A program made the position numbers and the translations under genes. Below the pieces are notes generated by a model. The model made no database searches, was not told the DNA's origin, and was given only the letters and a program-made list of their open reading frames with translations. From JBNKEI01 sp050288705 (GTDB taxonomy: Bacteria > Myxococcota > Myxococcia > Myxococcales > UBA5297), in contig JBNKEI010000159.1 in assembly GCA_050288705.1 (NCBI GenBank), positions 1-30,507 of the forward strand: a stretch of 30,507 bases of DNA, read 5' to 3'. Of this stretch, positions 15,603 to 23,351 are shown one piece after another (the first letter of the stretch is position 1; every line of letters starts with the position of its first letter).

Positions 15603-16685
15603 ATGACTACTAAAATCATTAAACTTGCTGTTCTTGCTGGCGATGGAATAGGCCCCGAGGTCATGAAAGAGGCCGAAAAAGTATTGGATGTTTTGGCTAA
15701 AAAGTTCGATTTGCAACTTAAAAAAGACTACGCCGATATTGGCGGCGTCGCCATTGACCGACATGGCAAAGCACTTCCTGAACAAACAATCAAGATTTGT
15801 GAATCAGCGGAAGCAATTTTATTTGGCTCAGTAGGAGGTCCAAAGTGGGAAAAGCTGCCGCCCAATGAACAGCCTGAACGGGGGGCGCTATTACCCTTGC
15901 GCAAACATTTTGGTTTATATGCTAATCTTCGTCCGGCCATAATTTTTCCCCAATTAAAAAATGCTTCCCCTTTAAAGCCAGAAGTCATTGGTGATCATTT
16001 CGATATTTTGGTGGTGCGTGAATTAACTGGTGGGCTTTATTTCGGACAGCCTAAAGGACGAGATGGAGATCGGGCAGTTGACTCCCTGGTTTACACCGTT
16101 TCCGAGATTGAACGCATCGCTCAGGTAGCTTTTCAGGCTGCTCGGCTGCGCAGCAAAAGACTCTGCTCCGTGGACAAGGCTAATGTTTTGGCCACCTCGG
16201 TTATGTGGAGGGAAGTTGTAGAAAGAATGGCCCTTAAATATCCCGATATACAATTGTCTCATATGTACGTAGACAACGCTGCAATGCAATTGGTAAAAGC
16301 TCCACGGCAATTCGATGTTTTGGTATGCGAAAACATGTTCGGAGATATTTTATCCGATGAAGCTTCGGTGATTACTGGTTCTATTGGAATGCTGCCAAGT
16401 GCAAGCTTGGCCGACGGAAACTTCGGATTGTACGAACCATCGGGAGGATCAGCTCCGGACATTGCCGGAAAGAATGTTGCCAACCCTATTGCCCAAATTC
16501 TTTCTGCCGCCATGATGCTTCAGTATAGTTTTGGTATTGATGCTGCCTATCAAGCGGTATACAACGCGGTATCGGCGGTGCTCTCTGATGGATATAGAAC
16601 TGGAGATATTTGGACGGAAGGAACCACGCGGGTAAGCACTTCGGAAATGGGCGATCGAATCGTGAATGCATTGCAGCAGTCATAA
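15603..16685 (+). CDS. leuB: 3-isopropylmalate dehydrogenase
   Basis: 360 aa, the family's normal length. It catalyses the NAD-dependent oxidative decarboxylation of 3-isopropylmalate in leucine synthesis. Supporting motifs: 'LAGDGIGPEVMKEAEKVL' at the N-terminus, 'LLPLRKHFGLYANLRPA' (substrate Arg residues), 'VRELTGGLYFG', 'DKANVLATSVMWREVV' (catalytic Lys region), 'ENMFGDILSDEASVITGSIG' (Mg-binding Asp residues) and 'YEPSGGSAPDIAGKNVANP' (NAD-binding). ATG 15603 has a GGAG ribosome binding site 6-9 bases upstream. leuA, leuC and leuD are not in the window. It is the last intact housekeeping gene before the decayed zone. Confidence 0.97.
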   Translation: MTTKIIKLAVLAGDGIGPEVMKEAEKVLDVLAKKFDLQLKKDYADIGGVAIDRHGKALPEQTIKICESAEAILFGSVGGPKWEKLPPNEQPERGALLPLRKHFGLYANLRPAIIFPQLKNASPLKPEVIGDHFDILVVRELTGGLYFGQPKGRDGDRAVDSLVYTVSEIERIAQVAFQAARLRSKRLCSVDKANVLATSVMWREVVERMALKYPDIQLSHMYVDNAAMQLVKAPRQFDVLVCENMFGDILSDEASVITGSIGMLPSASLADGNFGLYEPSGGSAPDIAGKNVANPIAQILSAAMMLQYSFGIDAAYQAVYNAVSAVLSDGYRTGDIWTEGTTRVSTSEMGDRIVNALQQS

Positions 16686-16699
16686 ACTCGTGGGTTTAT
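16682..16699 (+). terminator. Weak hairpin at the leuB stop codon
   Basis: ATAAAC (16682-16687) pairs with GTTTAT (16694-16699) around TCGTGG, overlapping the stop codon. The stem is AT-rich and no strong U-run follows, so terminator activity is uncertain. Confidence 0.2.
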
Positions 16700-16724
16700 A
16701 TGGCAGCCAATTCGAAATGCCCGG

Positions 16725-17087
16725 TTGTCCCGCTCGGGAAAACCAAAAACGAAACGCTCGATCCCATTTCGCGGGCGCATTATTAGCTCACGTTTAAAAT
16801 CGCCTTCATGGAAAAGGACTGGCGATGAATTCCAGGAGTTCTTTTGCTCTATAATGGAAAAGCGATATCCAGCCGATTTTTTACGCGTACGGCCTTGGGG
16901 GAGCGAAGGCGATCGGAAGAACGACGGCTATTTGCGCTCAGAGCGTATTCTTTTTCAGTGTTATGCCCCGAATAATATGCACTCAGCCCGCCAGTTGCCG
17001 AAAAATTGCTATTCCTATCAAAAAGCCATGCGTCGCTGTGCTCAGCGTGCTGAACGAGAGCAAAACCGTGTCACGCTTGTGGGATGA
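16725..17087 (+). pseudogene. Truncated nuclease/defence-like protein fragment (ABC-3C-like N-terminus)
   Basis: About 120 codons open from a TTG. The core 'TGDEFQEFFCSIMEKRY' followed by 'DFLRVRPWGSEGDRKNDGYL' and 'RILFQCYAPNNM' resembles, from memory, the N-terminal region of proteins in ABC-three-component-type systems, where a 'GDRKNDG' loop recurs. After 'CYAPNNM' the sequence turns into Arg/Lys/Gln-rich text and stops, so most of the expected protein is missing. The 5' side also looks damaged: there is no ATG or ribosome binding site. I read it as a remnant. Family assignment is from pattern memory only. Confidence 0.5.
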
Positions 17088-17099
17088 TTTTCGAGGATG

Positions 17100-17615
17100 T
17101 TATTCTTTGGCAAACATTTCTTTTAGTTTCGTGGCAGTTTGTCCGCCCGGACAGACGTGGCGCGTTCCACAAACCGGGCAGATCCACCATAGAAAGCAGG
17201 CCGCATAGACCAAAACCACCCCCAGGTAGGCGATCCCATACCCGATACCTTGTTGGAACAGGAAGTAGATGGGCAGGCCGATGATGCCGAGGAAGCATCC
17301 AAAGGCCAGCGTGACCACAATGTTGTATGCACGTTTCGTTCTTTTGACATGCTTGAACAGCCTCGCCAGTTGGCTGGATGGCAAGCAAAAGCCACCCACA
17401 CACGGCGCGAATTTGCCCACGTAGGGGCATTGCCAGCAGACGCAAACGTAGCTTTGTGAGATGGCGACGAGCACAAATAGACTGAGATAGCTGACAAAAG
17501 CGACATGATTCACTTGCCAGAGTAATAGTGCGATGGCAATGTACATCACGAGTATAGGGATGGTTAACAACAAATACAGTTTTTTGCGTGGATAGGGAGT
17601 GCATGGAGGATTCAT
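17100..17615 (-). CDS. Cys-rich four-helix membrane protein, unknown function
   Basis: 171 aa, intact. Four hydrophobic segments are visible: about 13-33 ('LLLTIPILVMYIAIALLLW'), 37-58, 95-117 ('YNIVVTLAFGCFLGIIGLPI') and 125-146 ('IAYLGVVLVYAACFLWWI'). Between helices 2 and 3 is 'CVCWQCPYVGKFAPC' with 'GGFC', and after helix 4 'CPVCGTRHVCPGG', so two Cys clusters face the same side of the membrane and could bind zinc or another metal. It ends with a short charged tail. Start ATG 17615 is preceded by a purine-rich AAGAGA stretch. It stands alone among remnants. Function not recognised. Confidence 0.65.
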   Translation of the reverse strand: MNPPCTPYPRKKLYLLLTIPILVMYIAIALLLWQVNHVAFVSYLSLFVLVAISQSYVCVCWQCPYVGKFAPCVGGFCLPSSQLARLFKHVKRTKRAYNIVVTLAFGCFLGIIGLPIYFLFQQGIGYGIAYLGVVLVYAACFLWWICPVCGTRHVCPGGQTATKLKEMFAKE

Positions 17616-17837
17616 AGTTGATTTCTCTTTTTGTGGATGCCTAACGGCAAAAATTTACTCATTTCACGGATGCGTTGGTAAAAACAAAGCGTATGGACAA
17701 GTAACCCTGTGCAATGGGTGTGTTTTCCAACGATGTGGCCGCCGCGAAACAGTTATTTTCATATTTTACTGTAATCTTACCTTTCTTTAACAAGTTTCAT
17801 TAGCTGCGCGTGGAAAGCTGTCAAATCATTTTCCTGA

Positions 17838-18105
17838 TTACTCATATATAAAGATGATGTTTTCTTTTTCATCAGGGAAATAGGAGTTATAGGTAAGAAA
17901 TCCATCGATGCCGCCACTATATACAAATTCTCGATGACCCTCTGCTTCGCCGATGCACCAACTTTAGCCATTGGCCCATCCAATTGAATTAGTTCGTTCG
18001 TCCTCGACTCCTGTCAAAAACAATTCGCTAGAACAAGTTTTAGATAACGAACCTTCTTCAGTAAGAATTTTTGTGTCCTCAAGACATGCGCCGTTCTTTT
18101 GAGGG
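17838..18105 (-). pseudogene. Serine hydrolase (class C beta-lactamase-like) C-terminal remnant
   Basis: In one minus-strand frame the C-terminal signature of the beta-lactamase/esterase family can be read: 'GHREFVYSGGIDGFLTYNSY' followed by 'FPDEKENIIFIYE' and a stop at 17838. This is the usual 'HSGGIPGF...YYPDE' ending with the HSG-type motif changed to YSG. Upstream in the same frame is 'GSLSKTCSSELFLTGVED' and then 'IGWANG', interrupted by a TAA at 17964. The N-terminal catalytic SxxK region is absent. Clearly non-functional. Confidence 0.6.
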
Positions 18106-18394
18106 GCTTAGTCTTGCTGTTAGGGTATCAAAAAGGCGGCATAGCCCCTGACTGGCGGGTAACCAGACGCCAATGGCGCTTACTTTCCACGAGGTTAGTA
18201 ACCGAGTTGTGCGCCACTCTAATCGATTTGCCAGAGTTTATACCGTATGGTAAATCTCAACCTACCAACTGGTAAATAACTGCGTAACCCTGTTCGTGAG
18301 TGGAACGCCAGCTAGGGAGGTGCTCGGATTCGGTCTTCGGGCTCGGCATTACGGGTCGCTTTGCCGCCGATGCGACCAGAAGGAAGGTGCACAA
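18106..18394. other. Non-coding or eroded spacer
   Basis: No reading frame or RNA gene that I can recognise. It separates the minus-strand hydrolase remnant from the plus-strand radical SAM remnant. Confidence 0.5.
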
Positions 18395-18710
18395 ATGCCC
18401 CAGCCCATTCGACGTATTCACTTCGTGGAGCTCAACGCTCGTAATCAACACCCTATCGATGAGCCCTTTGTTCCCCAAATACGGAACGGCTTTGCTTGCC
18501 TCCATCATGCGCGAACGGGGCTACGAAGTTCAGATGTTCCTTGAGGGTGTAAGCGATATGCGCTTCGAGGTCCTCTCGAATTGCGATGCCTTGTGTTTGC
18601 CAGTGTATGCCCCCGCTCTTAACAAGGTGAAGGAGCTGGCTCAGCGTATGCGGCGCGAGCGGCCAGCCGTGCCCATTGATGACATTATCTCCTCTTGCCA
18701 ACCGACCTAG
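18395..18710 (+). pseudogene. B12-binding radical SAM protein, N-terminal remnant with frameshift
   Basis: ATG 18395 follows an AGGAAGG ribosome binding site and codes 'RIHFVELNARNQHPIDEPFV'. At the CCCC run 18473-18476 the frame breaks; removing one C restores 'FVPKYGTALLASIMRERGYE', then 'VQMFLEGVSDMRFEVL', 'CDALCLPVYAPALNKVKELA' and 'RRERPAVPI'. This is the cobalamin-binding-like N-terminal domain of large B12-dependent radical SAM proteins. The sequence stops at 18710 before any CxxxCxxC cluster, so the catalytic domain is gone. Confidence 0.7.
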
Positions 18711-18747
18711 CAGCAACGAAAGGAAGCTATCGCCCAAATGGACCTGC

Positions 18748-19466
18748 GCTGAGCTTTTCGTAAAATATACTCGGCCGGGAGCCATCGTGAATATTGGTGT
18801 AGGCTTAGGGGAGGAGGTGGCACGGATGCTCTACGAGTCTGGACTCTACAAGGACATCACTTTCACAACCGAAGGAGGGACTTACGGAGGCTTGCCCGCC
18901 TCTGGGATTTATTTTGGATCGGCGATTAGTCCAGAACGACTCCTAAGTACTGCAGAGATGTTTCACCTCTATGAGACCCAACTGGATACGGCTGTGCTCG
19001 GTTTCTTGCAGGTTGATTCGCAAGGCAACGTCAATGTTTCTCACCGCGGACCGGCATTACAGACTTTGTCGGCCCAGGAGGCTTCACCGATATCGTCGAG
19101 AATGCGAAGACTATTCTCTTCGTAGGCTCGTGGATGACCCGTTCCAAGTATACGGTGCGCAATGGTCATCTAGAGTTGAAGAAGGCTGGAATACCCAAGT
19201 TCGTTAATTGCGTAGACAAGGTTTGTTTCAGCGCAGCAGAAGCACTTAAAGCCCGAAAGCGCGTTTTCTATGTTACAAGCGTTGAGGTGTTCGAGCTAAC
19301 CCAAGCAGGGCTCGAAATCCGACAGCTCATGCCGGGAATCGATCTCCATCGAGATATCCTTCGCAATCCGGGCGGAGCCCGCTTTATAGTCCCAGATGGT
19401 CCTATTCCACTTGTACCTTTGGAGGTCATTAGCGGCGAGCGGTTCGAGTTAAAATGGGATAATTGA
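18748..19466 (+). pseudogene. Acyl-CoA:acetate/3-ketoacid CoA-transferase, C-terminal half, frameshifted
   Basis: Begins within 'AELFVKYTRPGAIVNIGVG', continues 'FTTEGGTYGGLPASGIYFG' and 'HLYETQLDTAVLGFLQVDSQ', i.e. the glutamate-containing catalytic region of family I CoA-transferases. Around 19067-19080 the frame shifts from 'LQTLSAQEAS' to 'GPGGFTDIVENAKTILFVGS', then continues with 'RSKYTVRNGHLELKKAGIPK', 'RVFYVTSVEVFELTQAGLE' and ends 'GERFELKWDN'. The alpha-subunit half is missing. It starts about 40 bp after the radical SAM remnant; both look like ancestral metabolic genes caught in decay. Confidence 0.75.
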
Positions 19467-19587
19467 ATTCTATAAGGCTAGATCATTAGCCACAAGATAA
19501 CCCAGGCAGAGCACTTGGCTCGCGCTCTGATTGCTCGCTGCAATTATTCGATGTCACTATTCACTATTTGGGGTGCCAAGAGGCAAC

Positions 19588-20052
19588 CTAATCATGGCTC
19601 CTTTGACTTCTTGCTCTGTGGGTTTTTGCCCCTTCTATGGCGCTTTCTTTGGAGCTAAACGGACCAAGAGTTGCACCTCTGTTAGTGCCTGGTATAGTGT
19701 ATTCACTGCACCATCCCCATCTAGTCTGGAGTACGCCTATGTCCTTGTCGTGAGAGGCGACTTGACTCAAGTCATCTTGTATTTGCTGGTAACGCCTATA
19801 CGAGCTATCAGAAGGGGCAGGTGGGGGCGGCATCTGGTCGTCAAATAAATCGGAAACCACCCGTTCTCGATTTCTTAGATAGGTAGATGTTGACGGTGTT
19901 AAGGTCGGTCTATTTGACTGGGAAGCGGAAGCACCTTGCGAAGTTTCTCCCGGAAGTTGCTGGGATTGCTGATTGTGTGCCCCTTGCGAAGTCTCGCCGC
20001 TGGATGGCTGGCGACTCGAACTAGCTCTTGATTTGTAAAAAAAGTACTCCAA
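19588..20052 (-). CDS. Ser/Gln/Pro-rich hypothetical protein
   Basis: 154 aa of low-complexity sequence: two approximate 'GETSQGA' repeats near residues 18-42, a 'QMPPPPAPSDSSYRRYQQ' Pro/Tyr-rich stretch and a more ordered C-terminal part 'GVLQTRWGWCSEYTIPGTNR'. No domain recognised, no leader. A second minus-strand frame starting at ATG 20105 ('MIILVNPIESLLTSLGVDW') overlaps its 5' end, and the junction is an A/T-rich tract near 20030-20050, so the real protein may have been longer and broken by a frameshift. Could be an effector-like or simply a drifting reading frame. Confidence 0.4.
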   Translation of the reverse strand: MEYFFYKSRASSSRQPSSGETSQGAHNQQSQQLPGETSQGASASQSNRPTLTPSTSTYLRNRERVVSDLFDDQMPPPPAPSDSSYRRYQQIQDDLSQVASHDKDIGVLQTRWGWCSEYTIPGTNRGATLGPFSSKESAIEGAKTHRARSQRSHD

Positions 20053-20284
20053 TCAACTCCTAATGATGTCAATAGCGACTCAATCGGATTTACCAGTATT
20101 ATCAACGATGTCGAACGCAGATGTATTTATATGCCTACTAGCCAAGTATACTATTATCAATACCTTTGAGAGTCTGTTGAGTATATGCTGTTTAATATTT
20201 GACGCTTACCATTCGTCTTACGAGAAAATTCCATTGCCCACAGTGGACTTTAGTCTTGATATAACAAATAATGAGGTAACCAGA

Positions 20285-21040
20285 TTAGCGTCTCCCCATA
20301 AGCAAAAAAGGTTGCGTAAAATCGTAGTGGAAGCCGTTATGTGCAATTGGTAATCTAACTAGTTCTCGCTGACAAAATAGGAATTTCGGAGATGCTAGCA
20401 TGGTAATGTCTGCATCAATTTCGCGTAACGATATACCAATGCTGTTAGTTAATACCTGCCGATAAGGTTTCATTGTAATGACAAAACACATAGTTCCCGC
20501 GAAAAAATCAGCCTGCTCAACTGCCGTTTTTAGGATCAAGTTCGTGACCACCCCCAGACCATGTTTTTTAACGGGATCAATTGCACTAATAAGCAGACGG
20601 CCATTCCTCTTGAGCCCGCCAATAATAGAGGAGTTTATTGTCCAACAGGAGGCGCGCCGTGCCAGATCGTTTTTTAGGATCATACGAACTGCTTCAATTC
20701 CTGCAATAGTAGCTTGAGCGGCATGGAACTTCTTGAAACCTAATGTCGGACGGACTTTCTTTTTGATGAAGCGGTGGTCCTGCTCAACAATATTGTTTAG
20801 ATATTTGTTCTGCCGAATTTCTATATTGGTGTGGTTATCCTTATTATACGATTCAATCGTAGCCGTATTCGCACCGCTTTTGTCGATATTGATCTTCACT
20901 GGCTCGCCGCTACTTTTGATATCTTTGTTAAGGAACCGGCGCGCTGCTTTTTTATCACGTTTGGCTGTCAGTAGAAAATCAATGGTATTGTTATCCTTGT
21001 CTACAGCTCGATAAAGGTATTGAGATGCATTATGAGCCAC
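20285..21040 (-). mobile_element. IS6-family transposase, 5'-truncated remnant
   Basis: Residues 8-126 of this 251-aa frame are the C-terminal two thirds of an IS6-type DDE transposase: 'YLYRAVDKDNNTIDFLLTAK', 'RDKKAARRFLNK', 'INIDKSGANTATI' (second catalytic Asp), 'NIVEQDHRFIKKKVRPTLGF' (catalytic Glu) and 'IAGIEAVRMILKNDL'. The N-terminal HTH and the first Asp ('WHVDETY'-type region) are missing, so it is inactive. The transposase homology ends at about 20663; the further 125 codons read into sequence I cannot identify. No terminal inverted repeats recognised. Confidence 0.8.
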
Positions 21041-21192
21041 CTGGGCTCAATGAACAGCAAATGGAGCGCTTCGAATCCATGATAGATGCTTGGGTGCAGG
21101 ACCACGAGGATTCATTGGCGAGGATTTGGTCTAAAAAGAACTCGGTACTCTCCGGTTGCTATAAAAAATCATTTTTTATTAGTGCGATCTAA
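21025..21192 (+). CDS. Possible 55-aa ORF or gene fragment
   Basis: ATG 21025 opens 'MHYEPPGLNEQQMERFESMI' then 'DAWVQDHEDSLARIWSKKN' up to TAA at 21190-21192. The composition looks protein-like (amphipathic, acidic), more so than the opposite strand. No ribosome binding site is obvious and the first codons overlap the broken end of the IS6 remnant, so it may be a fragment of a gene interrupted by that element. Confidence 0.25.
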   Translation: MHYEPPGLNEQQMERFESMIDAWVQDHEDSLARIWSKKNSVLSGCYKKSFFISAI

Positions 21193-21201
21193 TTGATCGC
21201 A
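21161..21201. repeat. Two adjacent perfect inverted repeats
   Basis: ATAAAAAAT-c-ATTTTTTAT (21161-21179) is immediately followed by TGCGATC-taatt-GATCGCA (21183-21201). The pair lies beside the truncated end of the IS6 remnant and could be a bidirectional terminator, or a mobile-element end. Confidence 0.4.
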
Positions 21202-21373
21202 TAATGCAATTGTCGTAATCGGCGAAACCAAAGTGATTATGTGAATTATGACAGCATTATGTTGTGAGTTGGACGAAGGCCATCTGTGACGTGGGGCGAG
21301 CGCTACGTCAGTCCGGGTTTTGATATACGGGGATTTCGACCTGGAAATCCTGTCTTCGGGCACACAAAAACCG

Positions 21374-21397
21374 CTGCGGCAATTTTAAGAGCCGCAG
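21374..21397. repeat. GC-rich hairpin
   Basis: CTGCGGC (21374-21380) pairs perfectly with GCCGCAG (21391-21397) around a 10-base loop. No flanking T-run. It sits downstream of the minus-strand HAE-motif reading frame and could end its transcript; the rest of the 21202-21451 spacer shows nothing I recognise. Confidence 0.3.
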
Positions 21398-21451
21398 GGC
21401 CGATGCCACGGCTCACATCGCTATTTGCGGCGTGAGGTGCGAGTACAAATC

Positions 21452-21853
21452 TCAGCTCTGAACTGCTTGGGCGGACACAGGCCCGTTTATGTTGTGTCCA
21501 AGCCGCCCCGCTACTCTGGAAGGCGAGGGGTCAATGAGAATCGATTTCTCCGCATGCCAGCTAGTTGATTTAAGTTTTGGATCTGGTCCTTGTCCTCGTG
21601 CAACTTTGCTTGCGAAGACTTTTGCTTCCTCTAGTGATTGAGCTTCCTCCGATTTTATAGATACCAGGCGCTTTTTACCATGTCCGGGTTCCAATTTCCC
21701 TTTGTATTGCCGGGACTTGATCGCGGGATGAGGGAACGGATCGCGCTCGATAGGCAAAGGCAGGAACGCTGAATAGCTACGATCGCAATGATCAGATGCT
21801 AAAGATGATCTACTGTTTAAGAGATCGATCTGATCTATTTTTGCATCTTTTCA
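21452..21853 (-). CDS. HAE-motif protein, possible deaminase-like toxin fragment
   Basis: The frame is open from 21853 to 21452 with no ATG; a TTG at 21757 or an upstream CTG would be the start, or it is the tail of a larger broken gene. It reads 'FLPLPIERDPFPHPAIKSRQ', 'YKGKLEPGHGKKRLVSIK', 'EEAQSLEEAKVFASKVARG' and 'STSWHAEKSILIDPSPSR'. A His-Ala-Glu after a helical region and before a beta-strand is the first zinc/catalytic motif of cytidine-deaminase-fold enzymes, including bacterial polymorphic toxins. The second motif, PCxxC, is not found: the frame ends at 'GPVSAQAVQS'. A +1 shift gives Cys-containing 'LCPPKQFRAEIC', suggestive but not a proper PCxxC. Likely a decayed or atypical member; low confidence. 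Confidence 0.4.
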
Positions 21854-21959
21854 CAACTAAATTTACTCGGGCATATCAAAAAAAAGAAAAAGGCACGCGC
21901 ATTGCAAGATATTCGTGTTGTAATTTTAACGAGGAGAAAACATAAAAAAGGAGACATAT

Positions 21960-22736
21960 ATGGGAATAGTGAACAGCATTAAATCATTTGCTAGCAATAC
22001 AATTGATACGGGAGTAAAGACAATCGAAAAAGCGACCAATGAAGTTGCTAAGGAGGTAAAAGATAAGACCATAGACTTTACCAAAGATGTATTTGAGACA
22101 TCCGCTGACATATACAAAGACATTTCATCATCAGTTTACGATCCTGTCAGAAAAAATGTCCGAGATTGTTTTGACAACGAAATCAATATGCCTTCGAATA
22201 TTCCATTTGCCAACGCCCTCGAGACTGTAGGACTCTCTCTGCTTGGGGAAGACAAGGCGACTTTGGGAAAGGGTTCCCTCGAATTAGTAAAAAATGATCC
22301 CGCAATGAAAAATTATGAAGAAAAAGTGATTGCGGAGGCCAAAAAAAATCCTAATTTCGGCAAAAAACCATTTACATTTACACATAAAGATGGCATTGAA
22401 TTGGGAGGTAAAAGGGCGGAAGGCGATATGTTCGATCAACTCAAGGACCCCTTAAATGAAAAGTACCAGGACACCTGGAAAGTGGCTGGTAATGAACTGA
22501 CATGGATGCTTCGCCACGCAAGTATGGAAACCCAGGTCAGTGTCGATGCCCAGGGCAATATCTCAATGAAGCACCATATATCCGATACACTCGATCTAAA
22601 ACCACACGAAAAAGGTAGCAGCAATCCTTATGATGTTGTAACGGGAATGTTAGAACCCCTTTATCACGGCCTTCTACAAGGAAGCGCAATGGATATTGAG
22701 GGCGATTGGACCTCTCAACACAAAGCCACAGCTTGA
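21960..22736 (+). CDS. 258-aa protein of unknown function, putative toxin of a two-gene module
   Basis: Intact, with a strong AAGGAG ribosome binding site 8 bases before ATG 21960. Residues 1-70 are an amphipathic, Lys/Asp/Thr-rich helix ('SIKSFASNTIDTGVKTIEKA', 'NEVAKEVKDKTIDFTKDVFE') without a signal peptide. Residues about 130-258 look like a folded alpha/beta domain: 'FTFTHKDGIELGGKRAEGDM', 'NELTWMLRHASMETQVSVDA', then 'SMKHHISDTLDLKPHEKG' and 'PLYHGLLQGSAMDIEGDW'. The C-terminal strand-turn-strand with D-x3-D-x3-H loosely recalls the catalytic end of colicin M-type bacteriocins, but the spacing differs and the similarity may be accidental. A good terminator follows, then a four-helix membrane protein gene. 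Confidence 0.7.
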   Translation: MGIVNSIKSFASNTIDTGVKTIEKATNEVAKEVKDKTIDFTKDVFETSADIYKDISSSVYDPVRKNVRDCFDNEINMPSNIPFANALETVGLSLLGEDKATLGKGSLELVKNDPAMKNYEEKVIAEAKKNPNFGKKPFTFTHKDGIELGGKRAEGDMFDQLKDPLNEKYQDTWKVAGNELTWMLRHASMETQVSVDAQGNISMKHHISDTLDLKPHEKGSSNPYDVVTGMLEPLYHGLLQGSAMDIEGDWTSQHKATA

Positions 22737-22743
22737 TCCGTGT

Positions 22744-22768
22744 GAATCACCGACTTTGCCGGTGATTC
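22744..22768 (+). terminator. Intrinsic terminator-like hairpin
   Basis: GAATCACCG (22744-22752) and CGGTGATTC (22760-22768) form a perfect 9-bp stem with a 7-base loop, seven bases after the stop of the 258-aa gene. The following T-tract is short, so partial read-through into the membrane protein gene is plausible. Confidence 0.6.
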
Positions 22769-22834
22769 TTGCCAATCTAATTACGTTAAAATATTGATCG
22801 GCGCATAAAAATCGGCTAAAAGGTATTATCAATC

Positions 22835-23329
22835 ATGATGATGACTAATTGCAAAGATAACCAAAGCCGAGGCCTCTTGGCAGCAAAAGCAATGCTGCTA
22901 CATGTACTGCCGATTGGATTAACCACATTGTGTATGTTCATGCTTTGGGTGTTAATAACGCTTCCAATGGTTGCAGTGTTTGCTTTGGATGCCGACCTTG
23001 TTCTGTCTAAGTATACAAGATTTCTTGTACATGCGTTTAGCATTGCCTTTGGAAACAGTATATTTATTCTTTTTCCGTTGTCTCTATTTGGAGAATTGCT
23101 CGAGAAGAAAAGCAAAAATACAATTTGGGTTTTTCCAATGTTTCTACTGCTGTGTGCTAGCATAATAGTGATAGTACGCCTCGTTGTTCTCGAGTCATTT
23201 CGCGCAGCAATGCTGGGTTGGAGTGGTTTTGTCTTGCTTATATCGGTGTTATTTGCTTTGTATTGGGCAACTTTCTGGACAGAAAAAAAGGTATTAGCAT
23301 ATTGGAAGAAATTTAAACAGCACAAATAG
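22835..23329 (+). CDS. 164-aa four-helix membrane protein, putative immunity partner
   Basis: Four hydrophobic segments near residues 20-50 ('HVLPIGLTTLCMFMLWVLIT'), 65-88 ('HAFSIAFGNSIFILFPLSLF'), 96-120 ('TIWVFPMFLLLCASIIVIVR') and 127-148 ('LGWSGFVLLISVLFALYW'), with a Lys-rich cytoplasmic tail ('KKVLAYWKKFKQHK'). Start is one of three consecutive ATGs at 22835-22843; an AAAGG lies about 12 bases upstream. No known family recognised. Its position 98 bp downstream of the 258-aa gene, same strand and similar base composition, would suit a membrane immunity protein, but this is inference. Confidence 0.65.
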   Translation: MMMTNCKDNQSRGLLAAKAMLLHVLPIGLTTLCMFMLWVLITLPMVAVFALDADLVLSKYTRFLVHAFSIAFGNSIFILFPLSLFGELLEKKSKNTIWVFPMFLLLCASIIVIVRLVVLESFRAAMLGWSGFVLLISVLFALYWATFWTEKKVLAYWKKFKQHK

Positions 23330-23351
23330 GAAAATCAAAATGGAATTTAAT

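Noticed and set aside
17250..17459. Plus-strand frame opposite the Cys-rich membrane protein
   Set aside because: The minus strand has four clean hydrophobic helices and Cys motifs; the plus frame shows no coherent pattern.
20063..20353. Plus-strand 96-aa frame
   Set aside because: No ribosome binding site or domain, and it overlaps the end of the IS6-linked frame on the other strand; kept as probable noise.
22640..22736. Firm assignment of the 258-aa protein to the colicin M family
   Set aside because: Only a short D-x3-D-x3-H resemblance is visible; the His-Arg pair and spacing of colicin M are absent. Kept only as a hypothesis.
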